This document shows, piece after piece, positions 1-7,727 of a DNA stretch of 37,862 nt. The first letter of the stretch is position 1. Every line of letters starts with the position of its first letter. The position numbers and the translations under genes were made by a program. Under the pieces are notes generated by a model. It had not been told where the DNA came from. It ran no database searches and saw only the letters and a program-made list of their open reading frames with translations. This DNA comes from Chloroflexota bacterium (lineage in GTDB: Bacteria; Chloroflexota; Chloroflexia; Thermomicrobiales; JADLAZ01). The stretch is from contig JADLAZ010000057.1 in assembly GCA_020849725.1 (NCBI GenBank), positions 1 to 37,862 of the forward strand, written 5' to 3'.

Positions 1-2
1 AC

Positions 3-95
3 CTGCTGAGCTCGACGCTGAAGGTGCTGGATGCCGTCACCGTCTGGGAGACGCCGACGCTGTCGGCGACGATTCGCCGCAGCTCCGGGCGCTGA
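3..95 (+). CDS. 3' end of an unidentified gene (partial)
   Basis: An open frame enters from the left edge and ends at the TGA at 93-95. It gives about 30 C-terminal residues, ending in a polar, arginine-containing tail (SATIRRSSGR). The next gene starts with GTG at 98, only two bases after this stop, so the two are very probably in one operon and this may be the first visible member of the exosortase-like locus. The fragment is too short to assign a family. Confidence 0.55.
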   Translation: MLSSTLKVLDAVTVWETPTLSATIRRSSGR

Positions 96-97
96 CC

Positions 98-2611
98 GTG
101 GCCGCACATGATCAGCGCCACTGGCCACTCCCGCCGCGCTCGGCGCTGGCCGACCTGATCGCCGGCGGCGGGGCGTTGCTGCTCATCGCCGTCGTGGCTG
201 GCCTCATCTACCGGCCGCTGCTTCAGCCGGCCGCCCCCGACCTGACGCCCTGGTCGTCCGACGGGCTCGGGCATCTGCTCAAGGCGCGCTACCTGTTGGC
301 ACAGGTCGGGCAGGGCGATTGGTACCCGACGCTCTTCCCCGGTTGGTACCTCGGCCTGGAGCTGTTTCGCGCCTATCCGCCGCTGCCCTACTACCTACTG
401 GCGGCGCTGACGGCGATAGCCGACACGCCTGAGGCTGCCGCAGGCTGGTTCATCGTGCTGTGCGCTGGCGCTGGCGCCGCGTCGTGGCTGCTCTACCGCC
501 GTTGGCTGGGCGGCGCAGCGTTGTTGGGCGGCCTGCTCTTCCTCCTGTTGCCGGACAACATCCGGGTGGCCTTTGCCGAGGGCAACCTGCCGCGCCTGCT
601 GGTGACGGCCCTGCTGCCACTGACGCTGTATCTGGTCCTGCGCGGCCTGGGCGACGATGGTCATCGGGGCCATCGGCTCGGCCTGGCGCTCTGCTGCGGG
701 CTGATGGTCATCACCCATCCGATGCTGGCCGGCATCAATGCCGCGGTCGCTGGCGCAATCATCCTCCTGGCAGTGGTCAGCCGGCAGGCGCGACCAGGGC
801 CAGCAGGCGCCACACTGGCGGCCATCGTGCTCGGACTGGCGCTGTCGGGGTGGTGGCTCGTGCCCGGCCTCGGCGGCGGCCTGATCGATATCGACGCCAG
901 CGCGATGGCCGAAGCGCTGGCGTCGGTCCCGGTCGAACAGTATCTCAATCCGCTGGTCCGGGCCGGCAATCCGGAAACCGTCTACGTCGGTGCGACGCTG
1001 ATCGCCCTCGCCGTTGCCGTCGCCGTGCTACCGCCGGCCGGCGACCTCTGGCCGCGCCTGCTGGCGATCGTCGGTCTGGCGACGCTAGCGATCAGCACGC
1101 CGGCTGGCTACCAGGTCTTTCGCGCACTGCCACTCAGCCACCTGCTGTGGCCGATCCGCTTCCTGGGCGCAGCCAGCCTGCTGCTGCTGCTGGCGGTCCT
1201 TTGGCGGCTGCCGCAGCTCCGGCGCTGGCCGGCGGTCGCCAGCATCGCAACCGTCGTGGCGCTGATGGCTGACTTCGGCGGCTCGTTGGGCCTGATCCAC
1301 CTGCGTCCGGCCGACACCCAGGTGACCGCCATCGCCACCGCCATGGCGGCGACACCCGGCTGGCGCGCGGCCACCCTCGACCTCAGCCGCCTCGGCTCGC
1401 GGGCCTCGTACACGCTCGCCGTCACGGGGCAGCGCGAGCAGGTCTACGGCTGGGCCTACCAGGGCGCGCGCACTGCCCGCACCGTGGCCGCGCTCAACGA
1501 AGCCGTCGAGGCAGGACACCGCGCCTATCTGGCCGACCGGCTCGATCTGCTCGGCGTGGACGACGTCGTACTCCTGACAGACCTGCCAGAGGCGGCTGCC
1601 ATCGAAACGGCGCTCCAGGCGCGTGGCCTGGTGGCCACGCAGCGGCAGGACGGCCTCGCCTGGCTTCACCGCGATGGCCAGCCGCGCGCGGCGCGCCTCG
1701 ACCAGCGGGCGCTGGGCATCGGCCGCGGCGCGCGCAACCTCAGTTTCCTCTTCCCCCAGATCGTGATCGGCGCGTCGGATCGGTTGGACGACTACCCTCT
1801 CACCGAACTGCTGCGCTACGATCGCGTGGTGCTATCTGGCTTCTCCTGGCGCGACCGGGCGCGCGCCGAGGAGATGACCCGCCAGCTGGCGCAGGCGGGT
1901 GTGCGCGTCGTCATCGACCTCACCGGTGCAACGCCCGACCCCTGGGCACGCCTGCCGCGCTTCCTGGACGTGTGGGGCGAGCAGATTTCGCTGACCAGTG
2001 GCGTGTTGCCCGTCACGGGAGCTGGCACGCCGATGATGCTGCACGACGTCGGCGTCGTTGGCGCCCCCTGGACAACGCACACACTCCAGGGCCAGATCGC
2101 GCCGACAGTGACGACGACCTACTTCGGGGAGCCGGCCACCGTGATCGGGCGTCAGCCGGTCGGACCATCCGATATCTGGTTCATCGGCCTCAACCTCCCC
2201 TACCACGCGGTTCTCACGCGCGACAGCGCGGCGCTGGCGCTGCTGGCCGAGACGCTGGACCTGACCCCGAACGTGGTCACCGACCGGGCGACCGTGCCAC
2301 TCGACGGCTATGCCGCCACGGCCGGCGGCTACCGCTTCAGTTACGAGCTGAGCGCCCCGACGCGCCTGCTGATTCCAGTCGCCGCCCACGACGGCGCGCG
2401 GATCACGCTCGACGGCATCACCCCGCTCGCACCCCAGACGATCGAGGCGATGCTCGCCATCGACGCGCCCGCCGGCCGCCATGAGATCGACATCGCCTAC
2501 GCCTCGCCGGCCCGGTTCGGCGCCGGCTGGCTGGTGTCGCTGGCGGCTGTGGTCGGTCTGGTTGCCCTGTGTCGCGGCCGCCGCCGGCCGGATGGGGAGG
2601 CGCGCCCATGA
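98..2611 (+). CDS. Large polytopic membrane protein, PTPS_related/GT-C-like
   Basis: This 837-residue protein begins with GTG just after the preceding stop. The first ~400 residues carry about a dozen hydrophobic helices. Early loop features (DGLGHLLKARYLL near residue 55, then an aromatic/proline-rich AYPPLPYYLL) resemble GT-C glycosyltransferases and the 'PTPS_related' membrane family (PF10131); that match is from memory. Residues ~410-800 form a long, probably extracytoplasmic region. It includes a Rossmann-like stretch near 570-600 (VVLSGFSW...GVRVVIDLTG) that recalls a glutamine-amidotransferase-like fold, and then beta-rich sequence. A final helix near 810-830 is followed by an Arg-rich tail. 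Its stop overlaps the next start (ATGA). PTPS-homologous genes are known neighbours of xrtG in Gram-positives, which fits the exosortase-like gene two places downstream. A role in building or transferring a surface glycan is inferred. Confidence 0.75.
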   Translation: MAAHDQRHWPLPPRSALADLIAGGGALLLIAVVAGLIYRPLLQPAAPDLTPWSSDGLGHLLKARYLLAQVGQGDWYPTLFPGWYLGLELFRAYPPLPYYLLAALTAIADTPEAAAGWFIVLCAGAGAASWLLYRRWLGGAALLGGLLFLLLPDNIRVAFAEGNLPRLLVTALLPLTLYLVLRGLGDDGHRGHRLGLALCCGLMVITHPMLAGINAAVAGAIILLAVVSRQARPGPAGATLAAIVLGLALSGWWLVPGLGGGLIDIDASAMAEALASVPVEQYLNPLVRAGNPETVYVGATLIALAVAVAVLPPAGDLWPRLLAIVGLATLAISTPAGYQVFRALPLSHLLWPIRFLGAASLLLLLAVLWRLPQLRRWPAVASIATVVALMADFGGSLGLIHLRPADTQVTAIATAMAATPGWRAATLDLSRLGSRASYTLAVTGQREQVYGWAYQGARTARTVAALNEAVEAGHRAYLADRLDLLGVDDVVLLTDLPEAAAIETALQARGLVATQRQDGLAWLHRDGQPRAARLDQRALGIGRGARNLSFLFPQIVIGASDRLDDYPLTELLRYDRVVLSGFSWRDRARAEEMTRQLAQAGVRVVIDLTGATPDPWARLPRFLDVWGEQISLTSGVLPVTGAGTPMMLHDVGVVGAPWTTHTLQGQIAPTVTTTYFGEPATVIGRQPVGPSDIWFIGLNLPYHAVLTRDSAALALLAETLDLTPNVVTDRATVPLDGYAATAGGYRFSYELSAPTRLLIPVAAHDGARITLDGITPLAPQTIEAMLAIDAPAGRHEIDIAYASPARFGAGWLVSLAAVVGLVALCRGRRRPDGEARP

Positions 2612-3336
2612 GCCGCTTGCCCCGCAGCGCCCGCGTCGTCCTGATCGTGTGCCTGGTCGCGCCCTGGCTCGCGCTGCTCGGCATCATGGCCGGTCGCCCC
2701 TATGTGCTAGCCGCCGGTACGATCACCATCGACGGCCAGTTCGCCGACTGGTCCGGCCAGCCGTCCATCGCCGACCCACTCAACGACTGCCACAAGTCGG
2801 ACCTGGACATCACGACGTTCGCGTTCACATCGAGCCATACCCTGGCCACCAGCTACTTCATGGCGAAGCGCCAGACGCGCAAGAACGGCCCGATGGGCTA
2901 CATCCTCAAGCTCGACACCAACAACGACGGCGACTACACCGACAGCACCGACCGGCTCGTGCAGGTTCGCTACGACAATCTCCCGACATCGTCCCAGGTC
3001 GACGTTTCCATCTCGACCGGCGCTGGCGCGTTCATCGCCACCATCGCCACCGGGCAGGACTGGGGCGAGAGCGCGGCCGAGGGCGGCCTGCGGGTCGAGT
3101 GGCCGGTGACCTACGCCCAACTGGGCATCGCCCCCGGCCAGGTCATTCGCATGGTGCTGTCGTCGCGGCCGGGCAACTCGAACCAGGCGAACAGCATCTG
3201 CGACACCACCGACGAGGTGCAGTGGAGTCCGGCGGACGCGCTCGGTTATCCCCTGGTCGCCGTCCTGGTCGGCGGCGCGCTGGTGAGTGTGGCGCATCAG
3301 CAGCGGAGGCGACGCGCGTGTCCGACTGGTTGCTGA
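2608..3336 (+). CDS. Secreted beta-domain protein with C-terminal TM-Arg tail; candidate exosortase substrate
   Basis: The ATG at 2608 overlaps the upstream stop and gives 242 residues; a start at 2569 would only add residues before the signal peptide. A signal peptide covers about 1-36 (basic start, hydrophobic core, LAAG). The mature part starts ITIDGQFADWSG, typical of CBM9/DOMON-like beta-sandwich domains. It contains a calcium-loop-like DTNNDGDYTD at 103-112. The C-terminus has a hydrophobic helix at about 213-229, then QQRRRR and a short tail. This is the layout of LPXTG, PEP-CTERM and PGF-CTERM sorting signals, although no known recognition motif is present; the residues before the helix are QWSPADALGYP. 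The next gene, a sortase-like exosortase homologue, overlaps it by 19 bases, so this protein is the natural candidate substrate. A plain C-terminal membrane anchor is the alternative. Confidence 0.75.
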   Translation: MSRLPRSARVVLIVCLVAPWLALLGIMAGRPYVLAAGTITIDGQFADWSGQPSIADPLNDCHKSDLDITTFAFTSSHTLATSYFMAKRQTRKNGPMGYILKLDTNNDGDYTDSTDRLVQVRYDNLPTSSQVDVSISTGAGAFIATIATGQDWGESAAEGGLRVEWPVTYAQLGIAPGQVIRMVLSSRPGNSNQANSICDTTDEVQWSPADALGYPLVAVLVGGALVSVAHQQRRRRACPTGC

Positions 3337-3956
3337 TCGTCACGCTCGGGCTATGGGCCACTGCGGTCGCCTATCTGGGCTGGACGCGCAACTGGCTGCT
3401 CTACTTCGTGGTCGGCGTCGTCGGCGCCGCGTACACGCTCATCTATGCCGGCACGCGGCTGGTGCGGATCGATACGCTGCTGGCGGCGGTCGTCGGTTCG
3501 ATCGTCCACTGGACCTGCGGCCTGGCCGGCGTGCCGACCCGCGTCTTCGAGAGCGCGCCAGATGTGCTGATGGTACTGGTCATTAGTCAGCCGGTCGGCT
3601 GGACGACGCTCCAGATCGGCGTCGAGTCGTCGGGCATTATCGAGGTGTGTGTGCTGACGGCGCTGCTGCTCTTCTACCCCGGGCGCGCGCCGGCAGCGCG
3701 GGCGCTGGCGATCGCCGTCGGCGTGGCCGCCACGCTCGCCGCCAACACCCTGCGCGTGTTCGTCATCGCGCTGATGCTCCACCACGGCGGCAAGGAGGCG
3801 CTGGTGCTGGCGCACACCTACGTCGGCAAGTTGCTCTTCTTCATCTTGATGGTCGCTATCGTCTGGGCGCTGCTGACCGCGCCGATGCTCCGCACGCTGG
3901 CGAATGGTCTGCCACCAGCCGCGGCGCGAAAGGGGTCTCCTGGTGGCGGCGCTTAG
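3318..3956 (+). CDS. Exosortase/archaeosortase-family membrane protein, XrtG-like, Ser at expected Cys
   Basis: The GTG at 3318 starts inside the end of the preceding gene. The protein has 212 residues and about six or seven membrane helices. Exosortases and archaeosortases carry a Cys-(Ser/Thr)-Gly motif, an Arg after Asn, and a later His or Arg. Here the corresponding segments are GVESSGIIEVC (101-111), ANTLRVFVI (N143, R146) and LAHTYVGKLLFF (H166). The Arg and His are kept, but the residue before Ser-Gly is Ser104 rather than Cys; the nearest Cys is C111. The neighbours (PTPS_related-like membrane protein upstream, GT2 enzyme downstream) match the described Gram-positive XrtG neighbourhood of exosortase homologue, glycosyltransferase and PTPS homologue. 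A membrane transpeptidase or related transferase is inferred. The family call is good; catalysis is uncertain because of the substitution. Confidence 0.7.
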   Translation: MSDWLLIVTLGLWATAVAYLGWTRNWLLYFVVGVVGAAYTLIYAGTRLVRIDTLLAAVVGSIVHWTCGLAGVPTRVFESAPDVLMVLVISQPVGWTTLQIGVESSGIIEVCVLTALLLFYPGRAPAARALAIAVGVAATLAANTLRVFVIALMLHHGGKEALVLAHTYVGKLLFFILMVAIVWALLTAPMLRTLANGLPPAAARKGSPGGGA

Positions 3957-5253
3957 CGATGTCCTCTTCTGGGGCATCTGGCTGCTCATCCCGCTCGTGG
4001 TGGATGGCCTGACCGCGCTGGTGGCGCTGGCGAGCGTGCTGACGGATGGCCGCCGGTTCCGCCGCCCGGTGCTGCCGCCGGTACGCCGGCCACTGGTGTC
4101 GATCATCGTGCCGATCTACAACAGCGCCGACACACTGCCGGACCTGCTGCGCTCGCTGGCGGCACAGGACTATCCGCACGCGCGCATGGAAGTGCTGCTC
4201 ATCAACAACGGCAGCGTCGATCAATCGGCCGACGTGGCCGACCGCTTCTGGGCCGACATGCCGTTCTGGATCGGCTGGCACACCGTGCGGCGCAAGGGCA
4301 AGGCCGGCGCGCTCAACGCCGGCATTCAACTGGCGCGCGGCGAGTACATCATGAACGTCGACAGCGACGTCGTCCTGGCGCCCAACGCGATCCGGCAGGC
4401 GGTGGCCGGCATGGAAGCCCAGCCCGACCTCGGCGCGGCCACCGGCGCCATCGCCGTACTCGACCGCGCCGACGGCACGTGGACGCAGCGCATGCTGGCC
4501 ACCTGCGAGCAGTTCGAGTACATCGCCGCCTTCCGCGTCGCGCGCCCGCAGCAGACGCGGCTGAACGCCGTCTACACACTGGCCGGCGCCTTCTCCTTCT
4601 TTCGCCGGCGCGTGCTGCTGAAGAGCAGCCTCTACAACACCGACACCGTCAGCGAGGACACTGACCTGACCTTCGATATCTACGAGCATCAGCCCGAGTG
4701 GCGCATCGGCTGCCTGCCTGACGCCGTCGCCTACGTCCACCCGATCGAGTCGCTGACGGCGCTGTACGCGCAGCGGCTGCGCTGGCAGCGCGGCCAGCTC
4801 GAGGTCAGCGCCCGCCACCGCGCGCTGCTGCGCCGGCCGGTCTGGCAGGTCGTCGGCCTATCGCCGGCGCGGGTGCTGGTCGTCGACCACACGCTGTCGC
4901 TGCTGCGGGTAGCCTGGACGTTCCTGCTGCCGGCGCTGACCTTGTTCGGCTACGCCCCGTCGCTGCTCGTCACCGTCCTGATCGCCCTCTACCTATTCTA
5001 CCTGCTGGTCGATGTCGCCTGGGTGCTGGCCGGCCTGATCAGCCTGCCGGCCGACGAGCGGCGGGCGCTGCTCCACCGGGCTGTGGCGCTGCCGGTGCTG
5101 CCCATCTACCGGTTCATCATCTACTGGTATCGGGTGGCTGGCATTGTCGCTGCCGTCGCCGAGCCGGGCGTCTGGCGCGCCGAGGACCCGGTCACCCGCC
5201 TGCGCACCAGCGTCGTCCACCACTGGCGGCTGGTACGCCGCCGCGCCGCGTAG
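3943..5253 (+). CDS. Family 2 glycosyltransferase, membrane-bound, exosortase-associated type
   Basis: The GTG at 3943 is preferred over an in-frame ATG at 3904 because AAAGGGG lies about 8 bases upstream and the extra N-terminus is polar; this gives 436 residues and a 14-base overlap with the exosortase-like gene. A helix at about 5-33 precedes the catalytic domain. The GT2 signatures are complete: SIIVPIYNS near 54-60, the metal-binding DSD at 140-142, EDTD at 238-241 (acceptor/base region) and QRLRW at 277-281, as in cellulose- and hyaluronan-synthase-type processive enzymes. Several membrane helices follow from ~315. It probably transfers sugars from nucleotide sugars at the cytoplasmic face and may push the product through the membrane. 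The neighbourhood matches the GT2 proteins recorded next to xrtG. The product is unknown. Confidence 0.85.
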   Translation: MAALSDVLFWGIWLLIPLVVDGLTALVALASVLTDGRRFRRPVLPPVRRPLVSIIVPIYNSADTLPDLLRSLAAQDYPHARMEVLLINNGSVDQSADVADRFWADMPFWIGWHTVRRKGKAGALNAGIQLARGEYIMNVDSDVVLAPNAIRQAVAGMEAQPDLGAATGAIAVLDRADGTWTQRMLATCEQFEYIAAFRVARPQQTRLNAVYTLAGAFSFFRRRVLLKSSLYNTDTVSEDTDLTFDIYEHQPEWRIGCLPDAVAYVHPIESLTALYAQRLRWQRGQLEVSARHRALLRRPVWQVVGLSPARVLVVDHTLSLLRVAWTFLLPALTLFGYAPSLLVTVLIALYLFYLLVDVAWVLAGLISLPADERRALLHRAVALPVLPIYRFIIYWYRVAGIVAAVAEPGVWRAEDPVTRLRTSVVHHWRLVRRRAA

Positions 5254-5261
5254 CCATCCGC

Positions 5262-5498
5262 TCACGCCCCCGGCACAAATGCGGTCGCGCCCACCTCTTC
5301 GGTCCAGTCAGCAACATCGACCAGCCAGCGGTCGCGCAAGCCGTCATGCCAGAGGCCACACTCGGTGCATTCGTCCGACTCGTAGGTCGCGCCCGGCGCA
5401 CCGGCCTGATGCACAATGAAATCCTCACCACCGCAGCGCGGACAGGCGATCTCCGGCCGCCAGCGCACGACCGGATGCTCCCGCTCAGGACTGCCCAT
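5262..5498 (-). CDS. Small zinc-ribbon protein
   Basis: This 78-residue protein was missed by longer reading of the same frame. The start at 5498 is set by AAGGAG eight bases upstream. Two CxxC pairs, CPRC at 19-22 and CTEC at 44-47, give a classic four-cysteine zinc ribbon. The C-terminus is acidic and Trp-rich (DRWLVDVADWTEE). It converges on the GT2 gene with only eight bases between stops. No signal peptide or membrane segment is present, so it should be cytoplasmic. No family name is recognised; binding of nucleic acid or protein through the zinc ribbon is only a guess. Confidence 0.6.
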   Translation of the reverse strand: MGSPEREHPVVRWRPEIACPRCGGEDFIVHQAGAPGATYESDECTECGLWHDGLRDRWLVDVADWTEEVGATAFVPGA

Positions 5499-5604
5499 GC
5501 CCACCGCTCCTTCTCTCGCGTCGCCCTCCGGCCATCGGCCCGCGCCTCCCCTAGATGACATCGGCCGCCGATCCGTGGCGCTGAACCGTCGCGCACGCCA
5601 AACC

Positions 5605-5898
5605 TCACGCCAGGTCCGTGTCCGGCAAGGCCGCGATCCAGGCCTCGATCTGCGCTTCCGGCACCGTCGCGTCGCACTCAGGACAGCGCACCACTGGCAC
5701 GCCACCGGTATCCGTGGCCGCATCACACTCGACGAACAGCCACTCGGCCTCGTCGTCGCCGTCCGAACCGTGCCCGTGCACAACAACCGCCTCACTGCTG
5801 TCGTCAGCTAGCCAGAGCGCCCAACCGCCGGCCTCGTCCAGCAGGATGATGGCATCATCGTCGGTATTCCCATCGTCCAGCCCGCGAGACATGGACAT
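5605..5898 (-). CDS. Small acidic protein with a CPxC motif
   Basis: The frame from 5898 gives 97 residues and is preceded by GGAGG five bases before the ATG; a second in-frame ATG lies at 5892. The protein is strongly acidic, with the runs LDDGNTDDD and SDGDDEAEW, and carries Cys58, Cys72 and Cys75 (VVRCPECDATVP), so a partial zinc knuckle is possible. It ends in a short helix-like stretch, EAQIEAWIAALPDTDLA. It lies upstream of the zinc-ribbon gene on the same strand, so the two may be co-transcribed. I do not recognise a family. The codon pattern and good ribosome site support a real gene. Confidence 0.5.
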   Translation of the reverse strand: MSMSRGLDDGNTDDDAIILLDEAGGWALWLADDSSEAVVVHGHGSDGDDEAEWLFVECDAATDTGGVPVVRCPECDATVPEAQIEAWIAALPDTDLA

Positions 5899-6008
5899 CG
5901 CGGCCTCCGATCGCGCCCGCCGGCCGCGCCGGCGCGACACCGCGCCACCCGACGGCGACCGAGCCGAATTGTAGCGCATCGCCCGCGCCGGCCCGCCACC
6001 ATCGACCG

Positions 6009-7286
6009 CTACCAGGCCACCGCCCGCCAGGACGTCGATCTCGATCCCGCCGGCACGGGCGCCGACCAGTACGGCCATGCCGGCGCGCCTGGATCGATCG
6101 TGGCCGGACGCGGCGCACGCCCCGTCGGCGGCGCGTTGCGCACAGTTCTGGCATTCGGGCTAGGCTTCGGCGGCTTGAGCCGCGCGACCAGCGCCGATAC
6201 GCCCTCCGCCTGAAACAGCGGCGGCGGACTCGGCACGTCCCACCCGTCCGCCGGCTCCTCATCGGCGATGATCCAGTAGGTGAAGGCGAAATAGTACGGC
6301 TCGCGCCCCGGCCGCTCCAAGTAGCGGTAGGCATCCAGCACCAGCTCGGCTTGCCGGGTCGCATCGACGATCGGGTACGCCGGATCGAAATCGGCGCCGA
6401 CATGCGTGCCGCCCTCGGTGCCGATCATCGGCAGCGGCCGGCCCAGTCGGCGCTGGATGATGTCGTGGTAGAGCCGGAAGCCGAGATAGCTGTGCTGATC
6501 GCCGACATACTCGATCGGCCGGTTGAAGCTGTAATTGTGCAACGCCAGCCAGGCGCAGTCGAGCAGGTGCGTCTGGCCACGCTGGGCCAGGTGATCCAGC
6601 GTCCCATCCAGGAACTGCAGGTCGTCCATGTCGCCGCCGGGACTGAGCGCGCCGATGCCCGGCAAGCCGCCGTTCATGATCACGACGCGCGCCGCGTCCG
6701 ACCAGTCGGTGACGTAGCGCGCCACGTTGGGGCGGCCGTCCGGGTTCTCGCGATTGTTGTTTGGTTCGTTGAACAACTGGAAATAGCGCACACCAAGGCC
6801 GCGGTAATGCTGGACCATGGCTGCCAGCGACTCCGGCGCGCCCGGCACCGGCTGGCCGTTCGGCGTGTACACGCGCAGCACTGGCTCGATGTCGGCCTTC
6901 ACAATCTGCTGGACCAGATAGTCGTTCGGGCCGATGGCCGTGCCATCGTTCAGAAAAGTGATCCAGTTGATGCGCATGGCGCGGGCTTCCTTCAGGAGCC
7001 GATCGACGTCGTCCGGCTCCTGGTAGGTTGTCGGCGCCCAGTGAATGCCTCGGCCAATATCGTTGCGCGGGCGCGGAAAGGCTGCCAGCGCCATCGGCGC
7101 CGGCGCCACGCCCTGAGTCCAGAGCAACTGACCGGGCCGATCGGCGCAGGCCGAGGCTGACGCGGGCACCGCCGTGGCCTTCTTTTGCTCCGCCGCGCCG
7201 ACCGGGGCCGGGGCGCCCAGCAGCACGATCGCCACCAGCAGGAGCATCCAGCGGGACAGGCATCCCGCACGACACTGGATCGTCAT
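6009..7286 (-). CDS. Secreted glycoside hydrolase of (beta/alpha)8 type, GH5/GH39-like
   Basis: The ATG at 7286 is chosen because GGAGGAG sits six bases upstream; the ATG two codons earlier abuts this site. The 425-residue protein has a signal peptide (MTIQCRAGCLSRW, a hydrophobic core, then APVGA). The catalytic barrel follows: LFNEPNNN near residue 171 is the clan GH-A acid/base motif, and MIGTEGGTHVG near 290 supplies the probable nucleophile. Other barrel features include GIHWAPTTYQ and CAWLALHNYSF. It probably cleaves extracellular polysaccharide; the substrate cannot be told. The last ~50 residues are proline/arginine-rich and low in structure. An alternative frame just downstream (about 6078-5950) reads GGIEIDVLAGGGLVAVDGG, so a frameshift at the 3' end is possible. 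It is divergent from a second glycosidase gene. Confidence 0.75.
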   Translation of the reverse strand: MTIQCRAGCLSRWMLLLVAIVLLGAPAPVGAAEQKKATAVPASASACADRPGQLLWTQGVAPAPMALAAFPRPRNDIGRGIHWAPTTYQEPDDVDRLLKEARAMRINWITFLNDGTAIGPNDYLVQQIVKADIEPVLRVYTPNGQPVPGAPESLAAMVQHYRGLGVRYFQLFNEPNNNRENPDGRPNVARYVTDWSDAARVVIMNGGLPGIGALSPGGDMDDLQFLDGTLDHLAQRGQTHLLDCAWLALHNYSFNRPIEYVGDQHSYLGFRLYHDIIQRRLGRPLPMIGTEGGTHVGADFDPAYPIVDATRQAELVLDAYRYLERPGREPYYFAFTYWIIADEEPADGWDVPSPPPLFQAEGVSALVARLKPPKPSPNARTVRNAPPTGRAPRPATIDPGAPAWPYWSAPVPAGSRSTSWRAVAW

Positions 7287-7727
7287 GGGCATCTCCTCCC
7301 CCATCCGGCACGCCTGCCCATCGTGGAGGAAGCATGGCTTCGCGCTCACACCGCAGTATACGGGGCCAGGTGGCCAGGAGGCCAGCCGGTGCGCGTCAAT
7401 GGGTACCCTTCACATGTGTGGCGTGGCCGCGTCAACGCCCGGATGACAACCGCGGTGCGAATCCAGATCTCACCACCGGCGAGAGCGATGCCGCGACGTG
7501 ATCTCGGGCCTGATGAGCGCTGTCGGCTGCGGCGTCGTGACGCCAGAGGGGCGACGGAGTATCAATATGTCAGACTAGACTTGCGCGATCGCCTCTCTAT
7601 CCTCGACACTCTTGGGTAGTGCCATCAGGAAGGTAGAGCTTGGCAGGTCACGGACGGCGAGGATGCACTCGTTCTTGCTTTCCGCGTGCCAGGACAGCGC
7701 CTGATCTGGTCGTGAGGGAGCAGCCGC
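7287..7727. other. 441-base divergent intergenic region between two glycosidase genes
   Basis: No convincing gene is visible. The right half contains a nested hairpin. AGATCTCAC (7465-7473) pairs with GTGATCT (7498-7504), enclosing CGGC (7477-7480) with GCCG (7490-7493). Just before it lies GGTGCGAATCC (7454-7464), a string also found in cobalamin-type riboswitch cores, but the rest of that consensus is not present. Promoters for both genes must lie here; I could not pick clear -35/-10 pairs. Confidence 0.3.

Noticed and set aside
7451..7510. Cobalamin or FMN riboswitch
   Set aside because: Only one short string matches; the rest of either consensus is missing and the downstream gene is a glycosidase.
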